DNA of 40,647 bases from contig JBBSTI010000009.1 of assembly GCA_038236005.1 (NCBI GenBank), forward strand, positions 1 to 40,647, written 5' to 3'. Shown here piece by piece: positions 15,671 to 23,680 of the stretch. Made by a program: the position numbers and the translations under genes. Position 1 is the first letter of the stretch. Every line of letters begins with the position of its first letter. The notes under the pieces were generated by a model, which saw only the letters and a program-made list of their open reading frames with translations, made no database searches and was not told the DNA's origin. This stretch comes from CANKBT01 sp038236005. Its GTDB lineage: Bacteria; Actinomycetota; Actinomycetes; Mycobacteriales; SCTD01.

Positions 15671-16411
15671 TCACAGCCCGGACTCGGCCGTGCGCACCAG
15701 GATCCGACGGCACTCCTCGTGACGCATCACGTCGTCCGGCTTCGCGGCCCGCAGCTCGGCCTTCTCGTTGCTCATCAGCTCCAGACGGCAGGCACCGCAG
15801 CGACCACGACCGACCTCGCCGGCGCCGACCCCGCCCTCCTGCTCGCGGATCTTCTCGTACAGCGCGACGAGGTCCGCTGGCATCTCGGCGACCACGGTCG
15901 CCCGCTCGGCCCGTCGCGCCGCCACGTCGTCGTCGATTCGGGCCAAGCTGGCGTCGCGGGCGGCGGCGGCCTCCTCCTGCTCCCTGCGGCGACCGTCGCG
16001 CTCCTCCAGGAGCGTGTCGAGGCCACCCTGGACGGTCTCGGCCTGCTCCATGAGCTCCAGCTCCTGGTCCTCCAGGTCGCCCTGACGCCTGACCAGCGAG
16101 ACGTTCTCGTGCTCGAGGTCGGCCATCTGCTTGGCCGCCACGGTTCCCGAGGCCAGCCGATCGTCGTTGCGCTGCTTGCGGGCGCGCACCTGACCGATCT
16201 CCCCCTCGAGCTTGCCGGTCTGCCGGGCGAGGTCGCTCGCCTCGGTCTCCAGCCGGGTCACCTCGTCGCGGCTGCCGGCGACCAGCGCCTCGAGCCGCTC
16301 GATCTCGGCCGTCTCGGGCAGGGTGCGGCGACGGTGGGCGAGCTGCGCGACGGCGGTGTCGATCGCCGCCAGGTCCAGCAGCCGCAGCTGGGCGAACGGG
16401 TCGGCCTTCAC
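15671..16411 (-). CDS. Coiled-coil zinc-ribbon protein (DUF164/Rv2229c family)
   Basis: 246 residues. A long charged coiled coil (about 35-190) is followed by a C-terminal zinc ribbon. The family normally has CxxC...CxxC. Here the first pair is Cys205 and Cys208 (GRCGACRLEL), but the second is His231 and Cys234 (RHEECRRILV), giving a Cys-Cys-His-Cys site. That should still bind zinc. The family is found between Nif3 and RNase H-type genes in actinobacteria, and its members include the Helicobacter FlgZ/HP0958 protein that binds RNA and sigma-54. The molecular role here is not known. The ATG at 16411 overlaps the upstream Nif3 stop by four bases (ATGA), so translation is coupled. Confidence 0.9.
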   Translation of the reverse strand: MKADPFAQLRLLDLAAIDTAVAQLAHRRRTLPETAEIERLEALVAGSRDEVTRLETEASDLARQTGKLEGEIGQVRARKQRNDDRLASGTVAAKQMADLEHENVSLVRRQGDLEDQELELMEQAETVQGGLDTLLEERDGRRREQEEAAAARDASLARIDDDVAARRAERATVVAEMPADLVALYEKIREQEGGVGAGEVGRGRCGACRLELMSNEKAELRAAKPDDVMRHEECRRILVRTAESGL

Positions 16412-17523
16412 TCAGGTCCTCTCGCGTGCAGTCCGAAGGGGTCGGTGACCAGCCTAGAGACGGTGGTCGTGACACCGGTGCGGGCCCGTAGCCGTTCGGC
16501 CGCGACCGGCAGCCACGGCGACTCGGTGGCCCAGTGCGCCGCGTCGATGAGCGCGAGTCCCGCTGGTGCTTCCTGGGCAGGGTGGTGCCGCAGGTCGCTG
16601 GTCAGGAAGACCTCCGCGCCGGCCTCTGCCGCAGCGTGCAGCAGGCTGTCCCCGGCGCCGCCGCACACCGCCAGGCGCGAGACCAGCCGGTCGGCATCAC
16701 CGCTGCCGCGCACGCCCCAGGCCGTGCTCGGCAGCACCCTCGCGGCCCGCTCGACCAGGGCGGCGAAGGCGACCGGGGTGGGCAGCTCACCGACCCGACC
16801 CAGGCCCAGCGGACCAGGTTCAGCCGCCATCGCCACCAGGTCGTGCGCCACCTCCTCGTACGGGTGCGCGGCACGCATCGCCGCCAGCACCGCGCGGCGA
16901 AGGCCCGCGGGCACGACCACCTCGAGCCGGGCCTCCGGCACCACCTCGTCGCGGCCGACCTCGCCGACGGCAGGCTGCGCACCGGGCAGCGGCCGGAAGC
17001 GCCCCTGCCCGACGGTCTGCCAGGAGCAGCGGTCGTACGCGCCGATCGCGCCCGCCCCGGCGTCGTGCAGCGCCGCCAGCACGTGCTCCGCGTCGGCCAG
17101 GGGGACGTAGACGCCGAGCCGCTCGAGGCCCGGCTCGGCGACCGGCTCGAGCGGCACCCGGTCCTGCAGGTCGAACAGGTCGGCCAGCGCGTCGTTCACC
17201 CCGCCCTCGGCCCGGTCGGCGTTGGTGTGCGCGACGAGCAGCCCGCAGCCGCCCCGGATCAGCGCGTGCAACGCCCGACCCTTGGGCGTCGTCGCGGCGA
17301 CGGTGGTGGTGCCCCGCAGATAGAGCGGGTGGTGGGTGACCAGCATCTGCGCGCCGTTGCGCAGAGCCTCCTCGACGACCTGCTCGGTCGGGTCGACGGC
17401 AAGGTGTACGTGCTCGACCTCGGCGTCCGGGTCACCGCAGACCAGGCCGACCGCGTCCCAGTCCTCGGCCAGCGCGGCCGGCCAGTCCGCTTCCAGAGCC
17501 TCGACCACGTCGCGCAGCAGCAT
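16408..17523 (-). CDS. Nif3-like dinuclear metal centre protein (YqfO type, with inserted domain)
   Basis: About 371 residues, the long form of the family. The two Nif3 halves are interrupted by a PII/CutA-like insert (about 135-265). Metal-binding motifs are visible in THHPLYLRG, AHTNADRAEGG, SDLRHHPAQE and DAAHWATE. Members assemble into hexameric toroids and have been proposed to act as GTP cyclohydrolase-like or scaffolding proteins; the function is unsettled. The ATG at 17523 follows a GTG two codons earlier (17529); either could serve. It is first in an operon with the zinc-ribbon and RNase H-phosphatase genes, the same order as Rv2230c-Rv2229c-Rv2228c. Confidence 0.92.
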   Translation of the reverse strand: MLLRDVVEALEADWPAALAEDWDAVGLVCGDPDAEVEHVHLAVDPTEQVVEEALRNGAQMLVTHHPLYLRGTTTVAATTPKGRALHALIRGGCGLLVAHTNADRAEGGVNDALADLFDLQDRVPLEPVAEPGLERLGVYVPLADAEHVLAALHDAGAGAIGAYDRCSWQTVGQGRFRPLPGAQPAVGEVGRDEVVPEARLEVVVPAGLRRAVLAAMRAAHPYEEVAHDLVAMAAEPGPLGLGRVGELPTPVAFAALVERAARVLPSTAWGVRGSGDADRLVSRLAVCGGAGDSLLHAAAEAGAEVFLTSDLRHHPAQEAPAGLALIDAAHWATESPWLPVAAERLRARTGVTTTVSRLVTDPFGLHARGPE

Positions 17524-17589
17524 GGTCACCAGTCTCGCTGCACGCGAGCCGCAACGTCACCGTTCGCGGCCCATGCCCCGGGCTCTGAG

Positions 17590-17661
17590 TGGGCGCGGAG
17601 GGGATCGAACCCCCGACCACCCGCTTGTAAGGCGGGGGCTCTACCGCTGAGCTACACGCCC
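17590..17661 (-). tRNA. tRNA-Val (anticodon UAC)
   Basis: A complete 72-base cloverleaf on the minus strand. The acceptor GGGCGTG pairs with CGCGCCC (one G-U), the D-arm is GCTC...GAGC, the anticodon stem is CCCGC/GCGGG with loop CTTACAA, and the T-arm has GGGGG-TTCGATC. The discriminator is A and CCA is not encoded. The anticodon UAC reads valine GUA/GUG codons. Confidence 0.97.
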
Positions 17662-17670
17662 CGTGCGGTC

Positions 17671-18141
17671 CTAGGCCGTGCTGTCGGACAGGTCGGCGAG
17701 CACCTTGCGGTAGGCGTCGTTGTCGCGCGCGTCCGGGATGGCGTTCACGACCTTGTAGGCCACGACGCCCTGCTTGTCGATGATGAACGTGCCCCGCAGC
17801 GCCAGCCCGAGATCCTCCTGCAGCACGCCGTAGGCCTTGGCGACCTCGCCGTGCGGCCAGAAGTCGGCCAGCAGCGGGAACGTGTAGCTCTGCTCCTCGG
17901 CCCATCGCTTGTGGGTCGGTCCGCTGTCGACACTGACCGCGAGGGTCTGGACGTCCTCGCTGGAGAAGTCGGAGATCTCGTCGCGGATCGCGCACAGCTC
18001 GGCCTGGCAGACGCCGGTGAAGGACAGCGGATAGAAAACGAGCACGACGTTCTTGCGGCCCCGGAAGTCAGCGAGCGAGACCGGCTTCATGTCCTGGTCG
18101 AGCAGCGTGAAGTCCGGGGCGGTGTCGCCGACGTCGACCAT
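17671..18141 (-). CDS. ahpE: AhpE-type peroxiredoxin
   Basis: A thiol peroxidase of 156 residues that reduces hydroperoxides and peroxynitrite. The thioredoxin fold carries the active-site segment YPLSFTGVCQAEL with peroxidatic Cys45, the same position and context as mycobacterial AhpE (Rv2238c). Thr42 of the catalytic set is present, and a second cysteine at 50 follows. AhpE enzymes are one-cysteine type and are recycled by mycothiol/mycoredoxin, which fits an actinobacterium. The ATG at 18141 has AAGGAGC upstream. It is divergent from the maleylpyruvate isomerase-like gene with a 39-base spacer. Its end is nine bases upstream of the tRNA-Val gene. Confidence 0.94.
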   Translation of the reverse strand: MVDVGDTAPDFTLLDQDMKPVSLADFRGRKNVVLVFYPLSFTGVCQAELCAIRDEISDFSSEDVQTLAVSVDSGPTHKRWAEEQSYTFPLLADFWPHGEVAKAYGVLQEDLGLALRGTFIIDKQGVVAYKVVNAIPDARDNDAYRKVLADLSDSTA

Positions 18142-18180
18142 GGAGGTGCTCCTTGCGGGGGTCAGTGGAAAGGTGAGCGG

Positions 18181-19068
18181 ATGCTAGCCGCCGGCCTCTC
18201 GACCGACCCGCTCCTGGGGCAGCACGTGCTGGACTGCTGGGACGCCTTCCTCGACGTCGTGACCGATCCGGCGACCGATCTGTCCCGGCCGTCACGCTTG
18301 GCCGGGTGGACCGGGTCTGACGTCTGCATCCACCTCGGCACCTGGGACGACAGCGACGCGCTCGCCTCGATCGTGGCCAGCGCCCGCGAGGGCGGCGACC
18401 AGGCGGGGAGCGACGCACGATCGGTCGACGCCGGCAACGAGGCCCTGGTGCGCGCGCACCGGGACGCCAGCCAGGACGACGTCGTGCTCGCGCTGCTCCG
18501 CGGCCGCGACGCGCTGGAGGAGTTTTTCGGCGGACCAGAGGATGCCGCGGTCGGGCAGCAGCTGACCCGGTCCAGCCTGGGCCCCCTGCCGGTGCGCACG
18601 ATCCTGCACGCGGGGACCTACGAGCTGGCCCTGCACGCCCTGGACCTCGCCCCGTGCGGCGCCCCGCGCCCGGCCGACCTGCTGCTGGACCGGGCGCTCG
18701 CCGCGCTCATCGACATCACCGGCGGCCTGTCCGCCCGGCTCGACGTCGAGGCCAGCGTCGCGGCACAGACCCCGGACGGTGGCTGGCGTTTCACGAGCAG
18801 CTCGGGCGGCTGGCGGACCGAGCGGGTCGCCGCCGGCCCGCTCACGGGCACCGGGGCCACCGCCACGGTCACCGACCTGCTGGACGTCTCCGCCGGTCGC
18901 GCCAACCTCGCCCAGCTGCTGCTGACCCGGCGGCTCCAGGTGCACGACCTGACCTCGTTCATGGCGCTGGCCCCGGTCATCAACGAGGTGCCGGGCATCC
19001 CCGGCGGCGCCGCCTTGCGCGGCGCGATCGGCGGGCTGGGGAAGGTCCGTCGGCTGCTACGGCTGTGA
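18181..19068 (+). CDS. Maleylpyruvate isomerase-fold (DinB-like, mycothiol-dependent family) protein
   Basis: 295 residues. The N-terminal four-helix metal-binding domain has GWTGSDVCIHLG (His51) and ILHAGTYELALHALDL (His143, Glu148, His152), the typical His/Glu/His metal site. The C-terminal half resembles the SCP2-like domain that follows it in mycothiol-dependent maleylpyruvate isomerases. Many actinobacterial paralogues exist and most have no known substrate, so no specific reaction is claimed. The ATG at 18181 follows GGAAAGGTGAGC; the open frame upstream covers ahpE and the tRNA and is not coding. It is followed 49 bases later by zwf on the same strand. Confidence 0.84.
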   Translation: MLAAGLSTDPLLGQHVLDCWDAFLDVVTDPATDLSRPSRLAGWTGSDVCIHLGTWDDSDALASIVASAREGGDQAGSDARSVDAGNEALVRAHRDASQDDVVLALLRGRDALEEFFGGPEDAAVGQQLTRSSLGPLPVRTILHAGTYELALHALDLAPCGAPRPADLLLDRALAALIDITGGLSARLDVEASVAAQTPDGGWRFTSSSGGWRTERVAAGPLTGTGATATVTDLLDVSAGRANLAQLLLTRRLQVHDLTSFMALAPVINEVPGIPGGAALRGAIGGLGKVRRLLRL

Positions 19069-19117
19069 CCTCGGCCCGGTGCGGTCGCATCAGGCCTGGA
19101 CGGGGCAGGAGCGTCTT

Positions 19118-20512
19118 ATGACCGACCCCACCGCCTTCGTCCTGTTCGGCGCCACCGGCGATCTCGCCAAGCGCATGGTGCTGCCCGCGTTCTACGAGCT
19201 GGCCCAGCACGGCCTGATGCCGGAGCGGTGGCTGCTGATCGGCAACGGCCGCGGCGACGTCAGCCACACCGACTTCCGCAGCCTGGTCCGCGGCTCCCTC
19301 CAGGAGTTCGGCCCCGACGTCGACGACGACACCTGGGAGAAGTTTTCGCAGAACCTGCGCTTCGCCGGCGGCGGCTTCGACAGCAATGACCCCGGGAGCC
19401 TGCTCGACGTGCTCGAGGAGGCCAAGGAGCAGCTCGGGGAGGACGCGCAGTACGTCCACTACCTCGCGATCCCGCCTACGGCCTTCGAGAAGGTCACCCG
19501 TGGCCTCGGCCAGCACGACCTCGCCAAGGGCTCGCGGGTCGTGTACGAGAAGCCGTACGGCACCTCGCCGGACAGCTTCCGCGAGCTGGACAAGATCGTG
19601 CACGAGGTCCTGGACGAGGAACAGGTCTTCCGGATCGACCACTTCCTCGGCAAGGAAGCCACCCAAGACCTGCACACCGCGCGCTTCGGCAACACCCTGC
19701 TGTCGGCCGTCTGGAACTGCAAGCACGTCGCCGCCGTGCAGATCGACGCCCCGGAGACGCTCGACATCACCGACCGCGCGCAGTTCTACGACAGCACCGG
19801 CGCGCTGCTGGACATGATCGTCACGCACCTGTTCCAGCTGGCCGCCGAGGTGGCTATGGAACCGCCGGTCTCGATGTCGGCCGAAGACCTGCAGGACGCG
19901 AGGGAGACGGTGATCGACGCCTTCCGGCCGCTCCACAAGGACGAGGTCGTCCTGGGCCAGTTCGACGGCTACACGGGCACCGAGGGCGTCGCGGAGGGCT
20001 CGACCACCGACACCTTCGTCGCGGCCCGGCTGTGGGTCGACACCGACCGGTGGCACGGGGTCCCGTTCCTGCTCCGCACGGGCAAGCAGCTCGCCGTCAG
20101 CGAGCAGCGGGTCAGCCTGCTGTTCCGACAGCCGGACGGCCCGATGACCGACGTGCCGGACCAGGGCACCGTGCTGAGCTTCTCGCTGGCGGGCGCCGGC
20201 GAGGTGGATGTCCGACTGGTGGTCAAGCGACCGGGAGCCGAACGCGCCCTGACCACGGCAGAGACCACGCTGCCTCTGTCGTCGCTGCCCGAGGGCGACC
20301 CGCTGCCCCCGTACGTGACCCTCCTGCACGACGTGATCGTCGGTGACCGCGCGCTGTTCACCACGCCCGACGGGCTGGCCGGCACCTGGACCACGATCTC
20401 GCCGATCCTGGCGGACCGTCCGGACGTCCTGCCGTACGCGCGGGGCTCCTGGGGCCCGACGGCGGCCGACGCGCTGGCCGAGCCCAGCGGCGGGTGGGTG
20501 CTGCACGGCTGA
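19118..20512 (+). CDS. zwf: Glucose-6-phosphate dehydrogenase (Zwf1-sized)
   Basis: The enzyme oxidises glucose-6-phosphate to 6-phosphogluconolactone and makes NADPH at the entry of the oxidative pentose phosphate pathway. In 464 residues it has the coenzyme motif GATGDLAKR (11-19), the substrate motif EKPYG (144-148) and the active-site RIDHFLGKE (172-180, catalytic His175 region). The ATG at 19118 follows AGGAGCG. The canonical actinobacterial zwf sits with tal, opcA and pgl and is near 510 residues. This one lacks those neighbours and has the size of mycobacterial Zwf1 (about 466), so it is likely a second isozyme (inference). The next gene is a deaminase. Confidence 0.95.
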   Translation: MTDPTAFVLFGATGDLAKRMVLPAFYELAQHGLMPERWLLIGNGRGDVSHTDFRSLVRGSLQEFGPDVDDDTWEKFSQNLRFAGGGFDSNDPGSLLDVLEEAKEQLGEDAQYVHYLAIPPTAFEKVTRGLGQHDLAKGSRVVYEKPYGTSPDSFRELDKIVHEVLDEEQVFRIDHFLGKEATQDLHTARFGNTLLSAVWNCKHVAAVQIDAPETLDITDRAQFYDSTGALLDMIVTHLFQLAAEVAMEPPVSMSAEDLQDARETVIDAFRPLHKDEVVLGQFDGYTGTEGVAEGSTTDTFVAARLWVDTDRWHGVPFLLRTGKQLAVSEQRVSLLFRQPDGPMTDVPDQGTVLSFSLAGAGEVDVRLVVKRPGAERALTTAETTLPLSSLPEGDPLPPYVTLLHDVIVGDRALFTTPDGLAGTWTTISPILADRPDVLPYARGSWGPTAADALAEPSGGWVLHG

Positions 20513-20557
20513 CCGCTGGACCCGCCGCGGGTGAGCCGTCCTGCGGCGGGGACAGGC

Positions 20558-21061
20558 ATGCGCATGACCACCACCGAGAAGAACGACCAGAGCCTGACCG
20601 ACCGCGCCGTCGAGCTCGCGGTCCAGAACGCCCACGACGGCGGCAAGCCGTTCGCTTGCCTGGTCGTGGACCGCGCCAGCGGCGAGGTGCTGGTCGAGGC
20701 GACCAACCAGGTCGCGCAGTCCGGCGACAAGACCGCGCACGCCGAGATGGTGGCGATCCGCCAACTCGCCGAGGCCGGCCGGGACACCCTGGAAGGTTGC
20801 GACGTCTACATCACCGCCTACCCCTGCCCGATGTGTCTCGGCGCGCTCTACTACGCCGCCCCGGAACAGGTCGTGTTCGCCGCGACCCGCGAGCAGGAGG
20901 GCGAGCACTACGAGGACGGCAACCGCTACATGAGCCTCGCGACCTTCTACGACGAATACGCCAAGCCGATCGCCGAGCAGAACCTGCCGCTGCGTCAGCA
21001 GGAGGTGGCGAACCCGGTCGCGTCGTTCGTGGCGTACGCCAAGGCTCACCCGGACGCCTGA
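20558..21061 (+). CDS. Cytidine/deoxycytidylate deaminase-superfamily nucleoside deaminase (guanine deaminase-like)
   Basis: A zinc hydrolase of 167 residues. It has the catalytic HAE motif (His61, Glu63) and the zinc-binding PCPMC (Cys90, Cys93). Of the superfamily members it most resembles the compact guanine deaminase/GuaD type, with GGKPFACLVVD near the start and the GALYYAAPEQVVFAA strand. tRNA adenosine deaminase TadA is less likely, since its characteristic C-terminus is not seen. The ATG at 20558 has GGGGACAGG upstream; a second ATG two codons later is also possible. It follows zwf by 45 bases and may share its transcript. Confidence 0.88.
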   Translation: MRMTTTEKNDQSLTDRAVELAVQNAHDGGKPFACLVVDRASGEVLVEATNQVAQSGDKTAHAEMVAIRQLAEAGRDTLEGCDVYITAYPCPMCLGALYYAAPEQVVFAATREQEGEHYEDGNRYMSLATFYDEYAKPIAEQNLPLRQQEVANPVASFVAYAKAHPDA

Positions 21062-21223
21062 CCCTGGCCCCTGCGCTGACTCTGGCCGCTGCCCTGTCCC
21101 TGGCCCCTCCCCCTCCCCTTGCACCTGCACCTCCCCCTGCACGTGGCGGCGATCTTCCCCTGATGGGGAACATCTGTCCGAGATGCCCGACATCTGCGGA
21201 AGATCAGCGGGGAAGAAGGGGGG
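21062..21223. other. Intergenic C-rich tract with nested inverted repeats between convergent genes
   Basis: The first half is a pyrimidine-rich, low-complexity run of CTGGCCCCT and CCTGCAC-type units (about 21062-21143). The second half holds the hairpin TTCCCC-TGAT-GGGGAA (21155-21170). An outer inverted repeat GATCTTCC (21151-21158)/GGAAGATC (21198-21205) overlaps it, and ACATCTG occurs twice. The deaminase and EamA genes converge here, so this is a likely bidirectional terminator. Confidence 0.5.
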
Positions 21224-22111
21224 TCAGCCGGGGGGCAGCACCGGCGGCGGCGGACGACGGCGAGCCAGGGTGATCCCGGCGCTGGCCACGCTGACCAGCA
21301 GCAACGCCACCACCTGGCGTCTGCCCAGCGCCTGCCCGAGCACGACCAGCCCCGCGAGCGCGGCGGCAGCGGGTTCCAGGGCCATCAGCACGCCGAAGAC
21401 CCGGGTCGGGATCCGGCGCAGCGCCGTGAGCTCCAGGCCGTACGGCAGGATCGAGCTCAGCAGGGCTACCCCGGTGGCGCCGAGCAGCAGCAGCGGTCGG
21501 TCGAGCACGGCGGAGGCCCCGGAGAGCCCGAACGGCAGCACCAGCACGGCGGCGAACCCGAGCGCGACCGCCAGCCCCGACAGCCCCGGCAGCTGCTGAC
21601 CGACCCGGGCGCTCGCGAGGATGTAGCCGGCCCAGAACAGCCCGGCGACGAACGCCAGCAGCAGCCCGGACACCGGCACGCCCTCACCCGGCTGCAGCCC
21701 CAGCAGCACGACGCCGGCGGCAGCGAGCAGGGCCCACACCAGGTCGACGAACCGGCGGGTCTGGACGAGCGCGAGCAGCAGCGGGCCGAGGAACTCGACC
21801 GTGACGGCGACCCCCAGCGGGACGGTGCGCAGCGAGAGGTAGAAGACCAGGTTCATCCCGGCCATCGCGACCCCGAGCAGCAGCGCCGACTGCCAGGCGC
21901 GCACGCTCCACGAACGCACCGCCGGCCGCAGCACCAAGAGCAGGACACCGCCGGACAGGCCGAGCCGCAGCAGCGTGATGCCGGCGGCCCCGAGGTCGTC
22001 GAACAGGGTCTTGGCGACCGCGCTGCCCATCTGCACGCTCGCGATCGAGGCCAGCACCATCAGCGGCGCGGGAACCCGCTCGGACCTGCTTGCGGTCACC
22101 CCGTCAGGCAC
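21224..22111 (-). CDS. EamA/RhtA-like transporter
   Basis: A protein of 295 residues with ten predicted transmembrane helices in two EamA repeats, the drug/metabolite transporter superfamily. The pattern around GAAGITLLRLGLSG, the FYLSLRTVPLGVAVTVEFLGPL loop and the RRIPTRVFGVLMALEPAAAALAG block resembles RhtA-type threonine/homoserine exporters. Substrate assignment is by family only. The GTG at 22111 overlaps the end of the upstream methyltransferase by eight bases; a second GTG at 22099 is possible. It ends the minus-strand set DUF3052, methyltransferase, EamA. Confidence 0.9.
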   Translation of the reverse strand: MPDGVTASRSERVPAPLMVLASIASVQMGSAVAKTLFDDLGAAGITLLRLGLSGGVLLLVLRPAVRSWSVRAWQSALLLGVAMAGMNLVFYLSLRTVPLGVAVTVEFLGPLLLALVQTRRFVDLVWALLAAAGVVLLGLQPGEGVPVSGLLLAFVAGLFWAGYILASARVGQQLPGLSGLAVALGFAAVLVLPFGLSGASAVLDRPLLLLGATGVALLSSILPYGLELTALRRIPTRVFGVLMALEPAAAALAGLVVLGQALGRRQVVALLLVSVASAGITLARRRPPPPVLPPG

Positions 22112-23294
22112 GCCGCACCACCATGGCGATCTGCGCCCCGGCCGAGCGGGTCAGCACGACGGTGACCTCGCGCGAGCCGCGCATCCCGAGCTGACGGCGC
22201 AGGGTCTCCGGCTCGACCGCGGTGCCGCGCTTCTTGACGACCACCTGTCCCGCGTCGTGTTCTCGCAGGACCCCGCGAAGTCGTTTCAGCCCGAACGGCA
22301 GCACCTCCAGGACCTCGAACCAGGTGCCGTACGGGGTGGGCGTCGGCGCGTCCGCGGACACGTAGGCGATCGTCGCGTCCAGCAGCCAGCCGCCGGTCTG
22401 CGACACGACCTGCGCGACCAGGTGCGCGCGGATCACGGCGCCGTCCGGCTCGAGCAACCAGCGGCCCGGCGGTCGGACCGCCGGGTCGGGCACCGGGTCG
22501 TCGACGAGCGTGCCGCCCGACGGCAGCAGGGTGGCGCTGCGCGCAGGACCGCGACGTGCGGCGCCGCCCCACAGCACGGCCTCCTTCACCTCGCCGCGGA
22601 GCGAGACGACCTCCAGCTCGAAGCCCGGCGGCACGGCCTCGTCCGGGATCCCGGGAGCGACCTTCACCCCGAGCGAGGTGCAGCGGTCCCAGCCGAGGAT
22701 CACCGGGAGCGGAGGAGCGTAGGCACGAGGGTCGAACACCCGGCGCCCTCCGCTACGGCGGGCCGGGTCGGCAAAGACCTCACCGACCGGGGACAGGTCT
22801 CGGGCGTCGGCCAGCGCGAGGTGCACGGTGCGGCCGAGCACCCGCGCGTTCTCCGCCGCGAGCAGCAGCCTCGCCTCGTCGGTGTCGATCCCGCGCGAGC
22901 CGTCGGGCAGCGTGAGCAGGTCGCCACCGACCGAGCAGCAGACGTCGGTGACCGGCCCGGTGAACCGCCGGGCCCGGTGCGTCGCGACCTCGTGGGAGGT
23001 GGCCTGCTCCAGAGCCGGCCCGGTCCACCACAGCTCGTCGCCGCGGGGGTGCTTGACCCGGGCGCGGGCACGCAGCAGCGCCTGCTCCAGGGCCAACGGA
23101 CCCAGCTCGGGTCCAGACTGCGCGCGGACGTGCTCGGCCGCGACCAGCCGGTGCTGCGGTGCGGTCGGCAGGGTCTGCGCGTACGTCACCGCCGAACGAC
23201 CGGGGGCAGAGAGCAGCAGGCGAGCCTGCGCGGGGGTCAGCGCTTCTTGCCGCTGCGCGATGCCTTCGGTGCGACGAGCAGGCTGCCCGACCAC
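22104..23294 (-). CDS. THUMP-like-domain SAM-dependent methyltransferase
   Basis: Up to 396 residues. A helical N-terminus precedes a class I methyltransferase core with the SAM-binding segment VTDVCCSVGGDLLTL (about 115-129), the acidic strand ending GIDTDEARLLL, and ADPARR (about 175-180) in the position of motif IV. The C-terminal part, with PDPAVRPPGRWLLEPDGAVIRAHL and the terminal VVKKRG...VTVVLTR, matches the THUMP-like domain of actinobacterial RNA-methyltransferase-like proteins. An RNA target is likely but unproven. The start is uncertain. GTG 23294 overlaps DUF3052 by 58 bases, and the only start at the usual overlap point would be CTG 23240 (CTGA). Similarity begins at LTPAQARLLL, just after that CTG. 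Confidence 0.86.
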   Translation of the reverse strand: MVGQPARRTEGIAQRQEALTPAQARLLLSAPGRSAVTYAQTLPTAPQHRLVAAEHVRAQSGPELGPLALEQALLRARARVKHPRGDELWWTGPALEQATSHEVATHRARRFTGPVTDVCCSVGGDLLTLPDGSRGIDTDEARLLLAAENARVLGRTVHLALADARDLSPVGEVFADPARRSGGRRVFDPRAYAPPLPVILGWDRCTSLGVKVAPGIPDEAVPPGFELEVVSLRGEVKEAVLWGGAARRGPARSATLLPSGGTLVDDPVPDPAVRPPGRWLLEPDGAVIRAHLVAQVVSQTGGWLLDATIAYVSADAPTPTPYGTWFEVLEVLPFGLKRLRGVLREHDAGQVVVKKRGTAVEPETLRRQLGMRGSREVTVVLTRSAGAQIAMVVRRA

Positions 23295-23680
23295 TCGGGC
23301 GCAGCGCTCGCGCTCCGGGTGCTGGAAAGGCCGGCTGTCGGGGCTGCCTCGTCGATGTCGCTGGGCTCGACGTGCCCCTCGCGGCCGACCTTGGGGGTCA
23401 GGAGCCAGATCTCCCCCTGGTCGCCGAGGTTGGTCAGCGCGTCGACGAGGGCGTCGACGAGGTCGCCGTCACCCTCGCGCCACCAGAGCAGGATGACGTC
23501 GACGACCTCGTCGGAGTCGTCACCGTGGATGGGTGGTTCCTCGACCCGGGCCGTGACGTCGGCCATGAGCTCGGCGTCGATGTCGTCACCCGCCCCGAGC
23601 ACCTGCACGATGGATCCGGGCTCGATGCCGAGCTTCTCGGCCAGGCCACGCGGTGCCGCGCGGTCCGCGGACGACGTCAA
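23237..23680 (-). CDS. DUF3052 family protein (Rv2239c-like)
   Basis: An acidic protein of 147 residues of the actinobacterial DUF3052 family. Conserved parts are GLAEKLGIEPGSIVQVLGAGDDID, the strand VVDVILLWWREGDGDLVDALVDAL and the block EIWLLTPKVGREGHVEPSDIDEAAPTAGLSSTRS. The C-terminus ends with the basic tail SRSGKKR. Function is unknown; it regularly lies beside aceE and ahpE in actinobacteria, and both are in this window. The TTG at 23680 has AGAGGGG upstream; extending further upstream adds only sequence with no similarity. The gene precedes the methyltransferase, with overlap. Confidence 0.9.
   Translation of the reverse strand: MTSSADRAAPRGLAEKLGIEPGSIVQVLGAGDDIDAELMADVTARVEEPPIHGDDSDEVVDVILLWWREGDGDLVDALVDALTNLGDQGEIWLLTPKVGREGHVEPSDIDEAAPTAGLSSTRSASAAPEWSGSLLVAPKASRSGKKR

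Noticed and set aside
17432..17995. A minus-strand frame containing a peptide typical of translated tRNA genes
   Set aside because: It crosses the tRNA-Val gene and overlaps ahpE and Nif3 out of frame.
16534..18180. A long in-frame plus-strand extension upstream of the maleylpyruvate-isomerase-fold gene
   Set aside because: It runs antisense through Nif3, the tRNA and ahpE. The ATG at 18181 has a good RBS and begins family similarity.
18980..21193. A 737-codon minus-strand open frame
   Set aside because: It is a shadow of zwf and the deaminase gene; no recognisable domain.
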